From Streptomyces sp. P9-A4 (GTDB taxonomy: Bacteria > Actinomycetota > Actinomycetes > Streptomycetales > Streptomycetaceae): 64,000 bases of DNA. The stretch is taken from positions 5,094,501-5,158,500 of the forward strand of contig NZ_JAZIFY010000001.1 in the NCBI RefSeq assembly GCF_036634195.1, in the 5' to 3' direction. Shown here piece by piece: positions 33,043-42,368 of this stretch. The notes beneath the pieces were generated by a model, which saw only the letters and a list, made by a program, of their open reading frames with translations, was not told the origin of the DNA and ran no database searches. Every line of letters starts with the position of its first letter. Within the stretch, counting starts at the first letter, position 1. A program made the translations under genes and the position numbers.

Positions 33043-33163
33043 CCCGAGCGGCCACCGGGACGACACGACCGGGATCCGTCCGGTTACGGCATCAACAGGC
33101 CCCGCCCCCGGGCGGTACGTTCGACGGGCCCGGCATCGACACCACAGCCAGGAGGAGTCCATC

Positions 33164-34180
33164 GTGAGCGATTGGCGGATCTACCGTGGTGCCGGTCTTC
33201 CGCACGACGAGATTCAGCGACTGCCCGCCCCGCCGCCCTGGCGGGACTTCTCGGCGGGCAGCGCCGACGACACCCTGGCCGGTTCCGACCGGCGGCTCGG
33301 CGTCCGGCGCAGACTCGTCCAGAACCACCATCCCCGGCCCGCCGAGACGGACGCCGTCAACGCCGCCCTGTACCTGCGGCGCCCCCTCCTCGTCACCGGC
33401 AACCCCGGTACCGGCAAGTCCACCCTCGCCCACGCCGTCGCGCACGAGCTGCGCCTCGGGCGCGTGCTGCGCTGGCCGATCGTCAGCCGTACCACGCTGC
33501 AGGACGGCCTCTACCGGTACGACGCCATCGGCCGGCTCCAGGACGTCCAGCTGGAGCGCGCCCAGGCAGGATCGCCCGGCTCCGCCGCCGCGGCCCCGGC
33601 CGGCATCGGCTCGTACATCAGGCTCGGTCCGCTGGGCACGGCGCTGCTGCCCTCCGACGAGCCCCGGGTGCTGCTCATCGACGAGCTCGACAAGAGCGAC
33701 CTCGACCTGCCCAACGATCTTCTGAACGCCCTGGAGGAGGGCGAGTTCGCCGTCCCGGAGCTGGAGCGGATCGCCGACCGGGAGCCCGTCGTCGAGGTGC
33801 TCAGCGACGACGGCCGCAAGGTGCCGGTGTTCGGCGGCCGGGTCCGCTGCACCACCTTCCCCTTCATCGTGCTCACCTCCAACGGCGAACGGGACTTCCC
33901 CGCCGCCCTGTTGCGCCGTTGCATCCGCCTGGAGCTCGAAGCCCCCGGCGAGGAGCAGGTCGGCGCCATGATCGAGGCCCACCTCGGCTCCGACGCCGCC
34001 GCGGGCGAGGCCGAGCAGGGGCTCGTGCAGCGCTTCCTCAACCGCGAGCCCGGCGAGGTGATCGCCACCGACCAGCTCCTCAACGCGCTCTACCTGACCC
34101 AGCACGCCTCCCGCGCCGAACGGGTCACCAGGGAACGCATCGCCGACATGCTCATGCAACCGCTCGATCAGCCGAGGTGA
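33164..34180 (+). CDS. MoxR-type AAA+ ATPase
   Basis: A 338-residue AAA+ ATPase with Walker A G-N-P-G-T-G-K-S-T (about residue 80), Walker B V-L-L-I-D-E-L-D-K-S-D, sensor 1 L-T-S-N and the arginine region A-L-L-R-R-C. The GTG start follows AGGAGGAG. MoxR ATPases remodel partner proteins together with vWA proteins; here the partners should be the trypsin-VMAP protein before it and the SAV_2336-type protein 7 bp after it. Confidence 0.92.
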   Translation: MSDWRIYRGAGLPHDEIQRLPAPPPWRDFSAGSADDTLAGSDRRLGVRRRLVQNHHPRPAETDAVNAALYLRRPLLVTGNPGTGKSTLAHAVAHELRLGRVLRWPIVSRTTLQDGLYRYDAIGRLQDVQLERAQAGSPGSAAAAPAGIGSYIRLGPLGTALLPSDEPRVLLIDELDKSDLDLPNDLLNALEEGEFAVPELERIADREPVVEVLSDDGRKVPVFGGRVRCTTFPFIVLTSNGERDFPAALLRRCIRLELEAPGEEQVGAMIEAHLGSDAAAGEAEQGLVQRFLNREPGEVIATDQLLNALYLTQHASRAERVTRERIADMLMQPLDQPR

Positions 34181-34187
34181 CGGTCGG

Positions 34188-37100
34188 ATGCTCCGGACGC
34201 ATCTGGAGGAGCTGACCCGCAGGCTGCGGGCCGCCGGGCAGGACCCCACCGCCGAGGACATCGCCGACGCCGTGTGGCTGGCCCGGTGGCTGCCCGGCCC
34301 TTCCCCGGCGGAACCGGAGGGGCCGGAGGGACCCGAGGGAGCGGTGGGGCCGGAAGGGCACGACGTACGGCGGGGGACGGCCGGGGACGCCGCCGACGGT
34401 CCGGACCGTCCCGACGGGGACCCCGACCCCCTCCGCGGCGAGGACGGCGCGTTACGCGAGGAGGGGACCGGCGAGGAAGCGGACGCCGGGGCCGAGGACG
34501 CACGCGACTCCGTCTCCCTCCACATGGCCGCCCGGACCACCACCGCCACCCAGGTCACGGGAATCACCGGGAACAGCGGGCCAGGAGGCCGCCCCCGGCG
34601 CGCGGAGCGGGGCGCGGCCCTGCCCGTCCGCGCCCCCGGCGCCAACGCCCTGCCCGGACTCCTCGGCCTGCAGAAGGCCCTCCGCCCGCTGCGCGACTAC
34701 GCCCTCGCGCCACAGCGCCCCGGCGAGGGCACCCTCGACGAGGAGGCCACCGCCGAGCGCAGCGCCGCCGCCGGCATCCTCACCCTCGTGGTGCGCCCCG
34801 CGACCGGCCGCCGCCCCGACATCCAGCTCCTCATGGACACCGGACCCGCCATGGTCGTCTGGAGCCGGATGGTCGAGGAACTCCGCCAGGCCTGCCAGCA
34901 GTCCGGCGCCTTCCGGGACGTCCATGTGCACCGGCTGTACGACACCGGCGACGGCCCCCCGCTCGTCACCACCACCTCCGGCGCCGACGGCCGGCCACGG
35001 CTGCGCCCCGTCGACCAGCTCCACGACCCCACGGGCCGCCGCCTCACCCTGATCGTCAGCGACTGCGTCGGACCCCTCTGGCAGCGCGGCGCCGCCCAGC
35101 GCTTCCTGCACCAGTGGCCCCGCAACTCCCCGCTCGCCCTCGTCCAGCCGCTGCCGCCCCGCCTGTGGCCCCGTACCGCGCTCCCCGCCGAACCCGGCAC
35201 CTTCCAGCGCTCCACCACCCCCGGCGGCCACACCACCTTCCGCTCCGACGACGAGCCCTGGGGCCCCCGCGTCCCGGGCCGCCGGGCCGTCCCCGTGCTC
35301 ACCCCGACGCCCGAGGCCTTCGCCTCCTGGACCCGGCTCCACACCGGGCACGGCGGCAACGCCGTACGCGGCTGGGCCGCCTGGCTCGGCCCCGAGCAGA
35401 CCCTGCCCCGCACCCCCGGGACCCCCCGCGTCCCGCGCCGCGAGGACGAACTCCTGCGCGCCTTCCGGGCCGGCGCCTCACCCGGGGCGCTCCGGCTGGC
35501 CGTCCACCTCGCGGCAGCCCCGCTGACCCTGCCCGTCATGCAACTCGTCCAGCGCGCCATGCTGCCCGACACCGGACCCATGGAACTGGCCGAGGTCCTG
35601 CTCAGCGGCCTCCTGCGACGGCTCCCCGGCCCCACCCCGTACCCCTGCTTCAGCTATCCGCCCGGCATCCAGCAGCACTTCCTCGGCTCGCTCGACCCCA
35701 GCGCCGCCGCTCTCGTCCTCAAACACTGCTCCGCGTACGTGGAGCGCAATTTCGGCCAGGGCATGCGCAACTTCCCGGCGCTCGCCGCCGCCCGCCTCTC
35801 GGGGGCCGACACCGGAGCCGCGGCCGAGCGGGACGCCGCCCGGGGGACCGGGCTCCCCGAGGAGACCGACGAACCGCTCGGTCCCGAAGGCGCCGAGACC
35901 GAACTCTTCGCCCGCATCCCCGCGCGCGTGCTCCGCTTCTACCACCCCGACCTGATCACGCCCGACCCCCTCACCGAGGCCCGCCGCCTCCTCGACCAGG
36001 GGCGCGGCCAGTCCGACCCGACCCTCCTCGCCGGCGCCCGCGAGCGCGCCGAGGCGGCCCTCCCCGACGAACCCGTCGAGGCCAGGATCGTCCTCGCCCG
36101 CGCCCTGTACGCCGAGGCCGGCACCGCCGCAGCCCGCCGCACCGGCCGCCGCCCCGAACTCCTCGACCAGGCCGCCGAGACGCTGGTACGGGCCGGGGAA
36201 CTCGCCAGGGCGGGCGGCGAGGCCTGGGCCGAGGCCCGGCTCGAACTCGCCGTCGTCCACCACGCGCTGTGGCGCGACACCGACGAGCCCGGCCACCTCG
36301 ACGCGGCCCTCACCGCCCTCGAAGGGGACGCCGAGAGCTGGCCCGAAACCGCCCGCCACACCCTCCATCTGCGGCGCGGCCGACTCCTCCTCGCCCGGGG
36401 CGAGGGCGAGGCGGCGGCCGGCGAACTCGGCGCCGCCCTCACCCTCCACGAGAGCGCCGCCGCCTTCCTCGACCTCGCCGACGCCCTGCACCTCGCCGAG
36501 GCCGAACCGGGCCGCGTCCGCCGCGTGCTCGACCGCGCCGAACCCCTCCTCGGCGACGCCCGCGCGCTCCGGCTGCGCTTCACCACCGCGCGCGCCCGCC
36601 TGTACGACACCGAGGGCGACGGGGCCGCGGCCGACGCGGCGTACGAGGAGGCCACCCTGCTCGCCCCCGCCGACAGCGAGCAGCGCGGCCCGCTCCTGCT
36701 CACCTGGGGCGGATCGCTGCTGCGGCGCGCCGAGGCCGGCACCGGCACCGCCCCCGTCGACCGGGCCGAGGGCGTCCTGCGCGAGGCCCTCACCCGGCTG
36801 CCCGCCGGGGCGCCCGAGCGGGCCAGGGCGAGGAGCCTGATCGGCAGCGTCCTCGCGCTCCGCTTCCACCGCGCAGGGTTCCTCCCCGACCTCTTCGAGA
36901 GCCGCCACCTCCTCGAACAGGCGCTGCGCGGCACCCAGGACCCGGGCGACCGGGCCGAGGTGTGGCTGCAACTGGGCCGGGTGCGGCTGGAACTGGCCGA
37001 GGTGGCGCGCGACGGAGTGATCGGCGACGCCCTCACCGCCTACCGCAACGCCGCGGAGGACTCCCGTACCGCCCACGGCGACGACCCGGGCACGGTCACC

Positions 37101-37367
37101 GGCGCCCGCGCGTTGCACGCTCAGGGAGCGGTCCTGTGGCTGATGGGCCGTCCGGTACGGGCCAGGGCCACGCTGCGGGCGGCGAGCGAGCAGTGGCGGC
37201 GGCTCACGGGGCGGCTCGTGGAGGTGGACTGGGAGGACGTGGAGCGGACCAGGGCCCTGCTGAGGGAGGTGGAGGGAGTGACGGGAGCGCCCCCCGGGAC
37301 GGTCTCCGCCGAGGCCCGGCGCGGGATCTCACCACCCTGGTGGGCCTGGAGCGGCATCGGCGAATGA
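34188..37367 (+). CDS. SAV_2336-type (vWA-like) protein with TPR-like C-terminus
   Basis: A 1059-residue protein. An Ala/Glu-rich N-terminus (1-130) is followed at about 195-440 by the SAV_2336 N-terminal region, seen as Q-L-L-M-D-T-G-P-A-M-V-V-W and L-T-L-I-V-S-D-C-V-G-P-L-W. This resembles a von Willebrand A fold but has D-T-G in place of the D-x-S-x-S metal site. Residues about 450-580 are helical, and the last 450 residues are TPR-like (repeated A-L-x-L-R and L-A-R-G-E-G-E-A-A). It probably scaffolds the MoxR ATPase. It may also contain effector-type domains that I cannot name. Confidence 0.8.
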   Translation: MLRTHLEELTRRLRAAGQDPTAEDIADAVWLARWLPGPSPAEPEGPEGPEGAVGPEGHDVRRGTAGDAADGPDRPDGDPDPLRGEDGALREEGTGEEADAGAEDARDSVSLHMAARTTTATQVTGITGNSGPGGRPRRAERGAALPVRAPGANALPGLLGLQKALRPLRDYALAPQRPGEGTLDEEATAERSAAAGILTLVVRPATGRRPDIQLLMDTGPAMVVWSRMVEELRQACQQSGAFRDVHVHRLYDTGDGPPLVTTTSGADGRPRLRPVDQLHDPTGRRLTLIVSDCVGPLWQRGAAQRFLHQWPRNSPLALVQPLPPRLWPRTALPAEPGTFQRSTTPGGHTTFRSDDEPWGPRVPGRRAVPVLTPTPEAFASWTRLHTGHGGNAVRGWAAWLGPEQTLPRTPGTPRVPRREDELLRAFRAGASPGALRLAVHLAAAPLTLPVMQLVQRAMLPDTGPMELAEVLLSGLLRRLPGPTPYPCFSYPPGIQQHFLGSLDPSAAALVLKHCSAYVERNFGQGMRNFPALAAARLSGADTGAAAERDAARGTGLPEETDEPLGPEGAETELFARIPARVLRFYHPDLITPDPLTEARRLLDQGRGQSDPTLLAGARERAEAALPDEPVEARIVLARALYAEAGTAAARRTGRRPELLDQAAETLVRAGELARAGGEAWAEARLELAVVHHALWRDTDEPGHLDAALTALEGDAESWPETARHTLHLRRGRLLLARGEGEAAAGELGAALTLHESAAAFLDLADALHLAEAEPGRVRRVLDRAEPLLGDARALRLRFTTARARLYDTEGDGAAADAAYEEATLLAPADSEQRGPLLLTWGGSLLRRAEAGTGTAPVDRAEGVLREALTRLPAGAPERARARSLIGSVLALRFHRAGFLPDLFESRHLLEQALRGTQDPGDRAEVWLQLGRVRLELAEVARDGVIGDALTAYRNAAEDSRTAHGDDPGTVTGARALHAQGAVLWLMGRPVRARATLRAASEQWRRLTGRLVEVDWEDVERTRALLREVEGVTGAPPGTVSAEARRGISPPWWAWSGIGE

Positions 37368-37504
37368 GCTTCTGACGAGCGGCCGGATAACGGGGGCGTG
37401 AATGGGCGCAGTTGAATCGAATGGGTTTCCGGTCTCCCGGCGTCGGGAAGAACCGCTGCGCCGCTACGACCGTGGGGGACAGCGTCGGTGAGGAGGAGCC
37501 GAGA

Positions 37505-37702
37505 GTGTTCGAGCGTACGGAGTGGGCGACCGGTATCGGCCGGGGTGCCCGCCGGTCTCCGCGTCTGCCCGATCTCGCGGCCGTTGACCTGCGGACCTTG
37601 CGCGTCAGCAACGACGCCGTCCTCGGCGAGGCGGTCGAGAGAGTACTGCGCGATCCCTCGGACCTGGTCGTCTCCTGGCCCGAGGACGCCTTCGTCGACT
37701 GA
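37505..37702 (+). CDS. FxSxx-like RiPP precursor peptide ending in F-V-D
   Basis: A 65-residue peptide starting at GTG 37505 with AGGAGG 8 bp upstream. The leader (residues 17-50) has the FxSxx-COOH family signature L-P-D-L-A-A-V-D-L-R-T-L followed by a helix ending in A-V-E-R-V-L. The C-terminus is W-P-E-D-A-F-V-D. The family norm is F-x-S-x-x at the end; here the serine is absent and the peptide stops two residues after Phe. It is followed by an HExxH hydroxylase gene and then a TIR/NB-ARC/TPR gene, as in FxSxx loci. It is very likely modified after translation. Confidence 0.8.
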   Translation: MFERTEWATGIGRGARRSPRLPDLAAVDLRTLRVSNDAVLGEAVERVLRDPSDLVVSWPEDAFVD

Positions 37703-37831
37703 CGCCCGCCCGGCCCGCACCCTCCGGCCGGTGGCGCCCCGCGACCGTGCCGACCGCTCGGTTCCGGCCGAATCCGTCCGGCCTGCCGGCACGACACCGC
37801 CGAGGCCGGTGGCTCGTTCCGGGAGCCGGGA

Positions 37832-39217
37832 GTGATCGCCGCGCCGCCGCGCCCCGAGGCCTTCGCCGCCCTGGCCACCACCCGGCCCGCGCCGGCCGGC
37901 GCGTCCTATCTGCGCCACGGGGCGCACGCCCGCCGCATGCTCCTGCTCAAGGCCCTGCTCGTACGGGTGCGACGCCACCGCGAGGAGGTGGCGCCCGACG
38001 TCCTGCGCGGCTTCCGGACGGCCTGGCGCCTCCTGGAGACGGCCGAGCGCGCCGCCCCCGCGACCGTCCGCGCGGTCCTCGACTACCCGACCACCGGCGC
38101 CTGGCTCGCCGCCGCGCTGACCGAGCCCCCTGGCCCCGCCTTCGACCGGCACCTGACCCGGCTGGAACTCGTCGCCGTCACCGCCGCCCTGCGTGCGGGA
38201 CGGCCGCTGGACCTGGTGGTCGGGGCCCCGGGCGGCGTGCTCTCGCTCCCCGGCGTCGGGAACGTCGTGGTGAACCCGGAGCGGGCGCCGGACCCCGGAC
38301 CGGACGGGGCCCCGGACTCGCCCCCGCACGGCACCCCGCCCCCCACGACCACCAGCACCCCCAAGACCACTCCCAAGAGCACCCCCACCCCCGTCCGGCT
38401 CACCTCCCGCTCCCAAGTCGTCCGTGTCCACTCCGGCTCCGCCCCCGGGGCCACCGCCGCGCTCCTCCGGCTCCAAGACGCCCGCACCGGGGCCGTGGCC
38501 GGCACCGGCCCGGGCTGGCGCGGGCTGCGGGCCCTGCCCGGCGGAGCCGCCCGGCTGGAGGACCTGGACCCGTACCGGGTGCCGCCCGGCGGCGTGGGCA
38601 CCCCCGCTCGGGTCGCCGCCGAGCGGCCGGACATCGACCACGCCGCCTGGTCCGGGCACTGGCGGGCGGCCGGGGAGCTGCTGCGGCGGACCGACCGCGA
38701 GCGGGCGGAGGAGGTCGGGGGGACGGTCGGCGCGCTCGTGCCGCTGCGCCCGCAGGGGCCGCGCTCCGTCGGCGCCACCCTGAGCGTCGCGCCCGGCGCC
38801 GTCCTCATGACGCCTTCGGCCGGCCCGTACGACATGGCGGAGACGCTCGTCCACGAGCTGCACCACAGCAAGCTCTCCACCCTCCATGAACTCGTCCCGC
38901 TCTACCGGCCCGGCCGGGCCGCGCTGTACCGGGTCGGCTGGCGCACCGACGCGCGCCCGGTCGCCGGGGTCTTCCAAGGGGCGTACGCCCACCTGGCGTT
39001 GGCCGATCTTTGGCGGAGGGCGAGGGACGCCCCCGGGGTCCCGGGGACGTGGAGCGCGCGGGCCGTGCAGCAGTTCGACCATGTCCACGATCAGGTGGGC
39101 GAAGCGCTCACGATGCTGCTTGAATCCGATGAACTGACCAATGAGGGCCGGGAGTTCGCCCGGCAAATGAGGCAGCGCCATGCGAGCCTCGGCGCGAGCC
39201 CCAGGGCCCGTGGGTAA
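37832..39217 (+). CDS. HExxH-motif (aKG-HExxH-type) peptide beta-hydroxylase-like protein
   Basis: A 461-residue protein. The metal motif H-E-L-H-H lies near residue 345, in T-L-V-H-E-L-H-H-S-K-L, followed by R-V-G-W-R-T-D. This matches the HEXXH domain often fused to FxsB radical SAM enzymes and annotated as an alpha-ketoglutarate-dependent peptide beta-hydroxylase. Here it stands alone: no C-x-x-x-C-x-x-C cluster is present. Residues 145-200 are a Pro/Thr-rich linker. The likely substrate is the precursor at 37505. It starts at GTG after GGGAGCCGGGAG. Confidence 0.8.
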   Translation: MIAAPPRPEAFAALATTRPAPAGASYLRHGAHARRMLLLKALLVRVRRHREEVAPDVLRGFRTAWRLLETAERAAPATVRAVLDYPTTGAWLAAALTEPPGPAFDRHLTRLELVAVTAALRAGRPLDLVVGAPGGVLSLPGVGNVVVNPERAPDPGPDGAPDSPPHGTPPPTTTSTPKTTPKSTPTPVRLTSRSQVVRVHSGSAPGATAALLRLQDARTGAVAGTGPGWRGLRALPGGAARLEDLDPYRVPPGGVGTPARVAAERPDIDHAAWSGHWRAAGELLRRTDRERAEEVGGTVGALVPLRPQGPRSVGATLSVAPGAVLMTPSAGPYDMAETLVHELHHSKLSTLHELVPLYRPGRAALYRVGWRTDARPVAGVFQGAYAHLALADLWRRARDAPGVPGTWSARAVQQFDHVHDQVGEALTMLLESDELTNEGREFARQMRQRHASLGASPRARG

Positions 39218-39275
39218 CACTGTGCCCACGGCACATGACACTGCGTTGCGCGTGAGCGGGACGGGAGACGTACAG

Positions 39276-42200
39276 ATGGCGGAACAGCGGTCGGGCGGGG
39301 GCACGGAGAGCCACGGGGGCAGAGCCGCTCCCGAACACGTCCTGGTGGTCTTCCCCGGATACCACCGCCCCTGGGCGGCCTGGATCAACCAGCGCCTGGA
39401 GGCCCACGGCGTACGCGCCACGCTCCAGCGGTGGGACCCGCCCCGCGAAGTCCCCCTGGAGGACTCCCTCGGCGACCTGCTGCTCGCCCGGGGCCAGGTC
39501 CTCCTCGTCCTCAACGACTGGTTCTTCGAGCTGGGCCCCCGGCCGGCCGGCGAATGGAACGACGTCCTGCGCGGCTTCGTCGCCGCGCACGCCGACCGCT
39601 TCGCCGCCGTCAACCTCACCAACCGGCCCCTGCTCCCCTCCACCGCCGTCCTCGAACCCGTCAGCCTCTGGGGCGTCGGCGAGGAGGAGGCCGAGGCGCG
39701 CGTCCTCAGCCGGCTCGCCATCGAACCCCGCAGGCCGGGCGGCCGCCGCATCCCGGCCGCCGCGCTCGCCCGCTACCCGGACAACCCGCCGGAGATCTGG
39801 GGCGACATCCCCCGCCGCAACCTCCGGTTCACCGGCCGCGACGACCTTCTCAGCGAGCTCCAGGAACGGCTGATGGACGCCGACCGCGGCAGCGCCGCCT
39901 GCACCCTGCTCGGCATGTCCGGCATCGGCAAGACGCAGATCGCCGCCGAGTACGCCCACCGCTTCAGCCCCGACTACGACGTCGTCTGGTGGGTCAGCTC
40001 CGACGACCGCAACGTCCAGCGCGACCGCCTCGGCGAACTCGCCGTGAAACTCGCCCTGCCCACCGGCAGCGAACCCGGCGAACGCATCCGGGCCGTCCGC
40101 GAAGCCCTCCGCCGCGGCGACCCGCACTCCCGCTGGCTCGTCGTCTTCGACGGCTGGGACGACACCGACGGCATCGACGTCATGCTCCCCCAGGGCCCCG
40201 GCCACGTCCTCATCACCTCCCGCAACCGCGGCTGGCGCGAGCACACCGACGTCCTGGAGATCCCCGGCTTCGACCGGCGCGAGTCCACCGGCTATCTGAT
40301 GCGCCGCGCCCCGCAGATCAACGCGGCCGAGGCGGACGAGGTCGCCGCCGAGTTCGGGGACGTACCGCTGCCGCTCGTCCAGGCCGCCGCCTGGCTCGGA
40401 GAGTCCGGCATGGAGGCCCCCGAGTACCTCCGGATGGTCCGCGACGGAAGGCTCTCCACCGTCGACGAGCCCTCGCCCGGCGACGGCATGCCCAACGCCT
40501 CCCTCACCTCCTGGTCGATACTGATCAACCGGCTCCGTCGCGCCCAGCCGCAGGCCATCGACATCCTCAGCCTGTGCGCCTCCTTCGCCCCCGGCCGCAT
40601 CCCGCTCGGCATCGTCCGCGCCTACCCCCAGGCGCAGCTGCCCGAGGACCTCCGCTGGATGGCCACCGACCTGCCCGCCTGGACCCGCGCCCTCGACACC
40701 CTCGTCAACTACTCGGTGCTCACCCGCGAGACCCGGGGCCCCGTGACCACCGACGAGATCGGCCCCCACCAGGAGTCGGTCCACATGCACCGGCTGGTGC
40801 ACGACATCGTCGCCCGGCTCACCGACGGCGAGCACCGCGACGCCCACCGCAAGGCCGTCCGCACCCTGCTCGCCGAGGCCGACCCCGGCAACCCCACGGA
40901 CAGCAGGCACTGGCCCCGCTACTCCGAACTCCTGCCGCACCTCGAACCCTCCGGCGCGCTCCGCAGCACCGACCCCCGCATCCAGGTCGCCGTCCTCAAC
41001 TGCCTGCGCTTCTGCGACCGCAGCGGCGAGTACCGGGCGGGCATCCGGCTCGCCCAGCGCATCCGCCACGAGTGGACGTCCTTCATGGAGCCGCTCGCCC
41101 CGCACATGCAGGAACTCACCACCCTCGAAGGCGACATCCTGCGCCGCTACGGCCGCTTCCGCGAGGCGTACGACCTCGACCTGGCCCAGCGCGAGCGGCT
41201 GACCGCCGCCGGGAACACCGATCAGCTCGGCGCACTCCAGTCGAAGATCTCCATCGCGCGCGACCTGCGCTTCCTCGGCCAGTACCAGGAGTCGGAGCTC
41301 CTCCAGCGCGAAGCCCTCGCGGAGGCCAGGGGCCTGCTCGGCGAGACCCAGTTCCTCACCCTCGTCGCCCGCCACAACCTCGGCGTGGTCCTGCGCATGC
41401 TGGGCCGCTACCAGGAGGCGTACGAGCAGGACGCCGACACCCTCTCCCGCTGCGAGAGCATCCTGCGTCCCCACCACGCCTCCACGCTCAACTCCAACAA
41501 CGCCGTCGCCCAGGACCTGCGCCTGCTCGGCCGCTACCGCGAGGCGCTCGGCCGCCAGGAGGCCAACGTCCGGCTGCATGTGCGCATCCTGGGCCCCCAG
41601 CACCTCCACACCCTGTACGCGCACAGCCAGCTGGCGCTGTGCCGCCGCCGCGAGGGCGGCTTCCAGCAGGACATCGGCGCGATGATGGCCACCGTCCTGG
41701 AACACCTGGAGCAGGCCTACGGCCGCGACCACTACGTGACGCTCTCGGCCGTCACCAACTACGCCAACTTCCTCCGCGAGCACGGCGACCTCGACCTGGC
41801 GAGGGAACTCATCACCGAGGCGGAGGCCGGCTACCGCGCCCTCCTCGGCCCCGCCCACCCGGTCTCCACCGGCGTCCTCGCCAACACCGCCCTCGTCATG
41901 CAGGCCTCGGGCGAGCGGTCCGCGGCCCTCACCATGCTGGAGTCCGCGCTCGCCGGACTCACCGCCACCCTCGGCTCCGACCACCCCTGGGTGTTCGGCT
42001 GCGCCCTCAACACCACCGCCGCCCGCAACTTCAACGGCCGGGTGTACGAGGCGGCCGAGCTGAGCCGCGACACCCTCCGCAGGGCCCGGCACATCCTCGG
42101 GAACGAGCACCCGCTGACCCTCTCCTGCCAGGTCGCCCTGGCCACCGACCTCCGCGGTCTGCGCGAGACCGAGGAGGCGGCGAAGCTGGAGGAGGACGCC

Positions 42201-42299
42201 CTGCTCACCCTCACCAGGACGCTCGGCGCCCAGCACCCGCACACCCTCTCCGCCCGCCAGCGCAACCGCCCGTACTGGGACTTCGAGGCCAACCTCTGA
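39276..42299 (+). CDS. fxsT: FxSxx-COOH system TIR / NB-ARC / TPR protein
   Basis: A 1007-residue protein. Residues 20-150 fit a TIR-like domain (H-V-L-V-V-F-P-G-Y-H-R-P-W-A, then L-L-A-R-G-Q-V-L-L-V-L-N-D-W-F). An NB-ARC NTPase follows with Walker A G-M-S-G-I-G-K-T, Walker B W-L-V-V-F-D-G-W-D-D and sensor L-I-T-S-R-N-R. From about 540 on there are TPRs of the kinesin-light-chain type (G-R-Y-x-E-A and H-P-x-T-L repeated). It matches the FxsT family found in FxSxx loci. It could act as a sensor or effector that uses the modified peptide. ATG 39276 follows GGGAGA; an earlier in-frame ATG lies 96 bp upstream. Confidence 0.87.
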   Translation: MAEQRSGGGTESHGGRAAPEHVLVVFPGYHRPWAAWINQRLEAHGVRATLQRWDPPREVPLEDSLGDLLLARGQVLLVLNDWFFELGPRPAGEWNDVLRGFVAAHADRFAAVNLTNRPLLPSTAVLEPVSLWGVGEEEAEARVLSRLAIEPRRPGGRRIPAAALARYPDNPPEIWGDIPRRNLRFTGRDDLLSELQERLMDADRGSAACTLLGMSGIGKTQIAAEYAHRFSPDYDVVWWVSSDDRNVQRDRLGELAVKLALPTGSEPGERIRAVREALRRGDPHSRWLVVFDGWDDTDGIDVMLPQGPGHVLITSRNRGWREHTDVLEIPGFDRRESTGYLMRRAPQINAAEADEVAAEFGDVPLPLVQAAAWLGESGMEAPEYLRMVRDGRLSTVDEPSPGDGMPNASLTSWSILINRLRRAQPQAIDILSLCASFAPGRIPLGIVRAYPQAQLPEDLRWMATDLPAWTRALDTLVNYSVLTRETRGPVTTDEIGPHQESVHMHRLVHDIVARLTDGEHRDAHRKAVRTLLAEADPGNPTDSRHWPRYSELLPHLEPSGALRSTDPRIQVAVLNCLRFCDRSGEYRAGIRLAQRIRHEWTSFMEPLAPHMQELTTLEGDILRRYGRFREAYDLDLAQRERLTAAGNTDQLGALQSKISIARDLRFLGQYQESELLQREALAEARGLLGETQFLTLVARHNLGVVLRMLGRYQEAYEQDADTLSRCESILRPHHASTLNSNNAVAQDLRLLGRYREALGRQEANVRLHVRILGPQHLHTLYAHSQLALCRRREGGFQQDIGAMMATVLEHLEQAYGRDHYVTLSAVTNYANFLREHGDLDLARELITEAEAGYRALLGPAHPVSTGVLANTALVMQASGERSAALTMLESALAGLTATLGSDHPWVFGCALNTTAARNFNGRVYEAAELSRDTLRRARHILGNEHPLTLSCQVALATDLRGLRETEEAAKLEEDALLTLTRTLGAQHPHTLSARQRNRPYWDFEANL

Positions 42300-42316
42300 C
42301 GTACCCCGGACACGCC

Positions 42317-42352
42317 GGAGGCCCGGCACCCCACTCGGGGTGCCGGGCCTCC
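42317..42352. terminator. bidirectional terminator at the end of the conflict locus
   Basis: A 16-bp perfect stem, GGAGGCCCGGCACCCC with its complement and loop ACTC, between convergent fxsT and kgd. It marks a firm end of the 30344-42299 transcription unit. Confidence 0.85.
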
Positions 42353-42368
42353 TCACTCGGTACGACGA

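Noticed and set aside
39108..42356. Minus-strand open frame of over 1000 codons opposite fxsT
   Set aside because: It is antisense to a protein with TIR, NB-ARC and TPR motifs and has no family features of its own.
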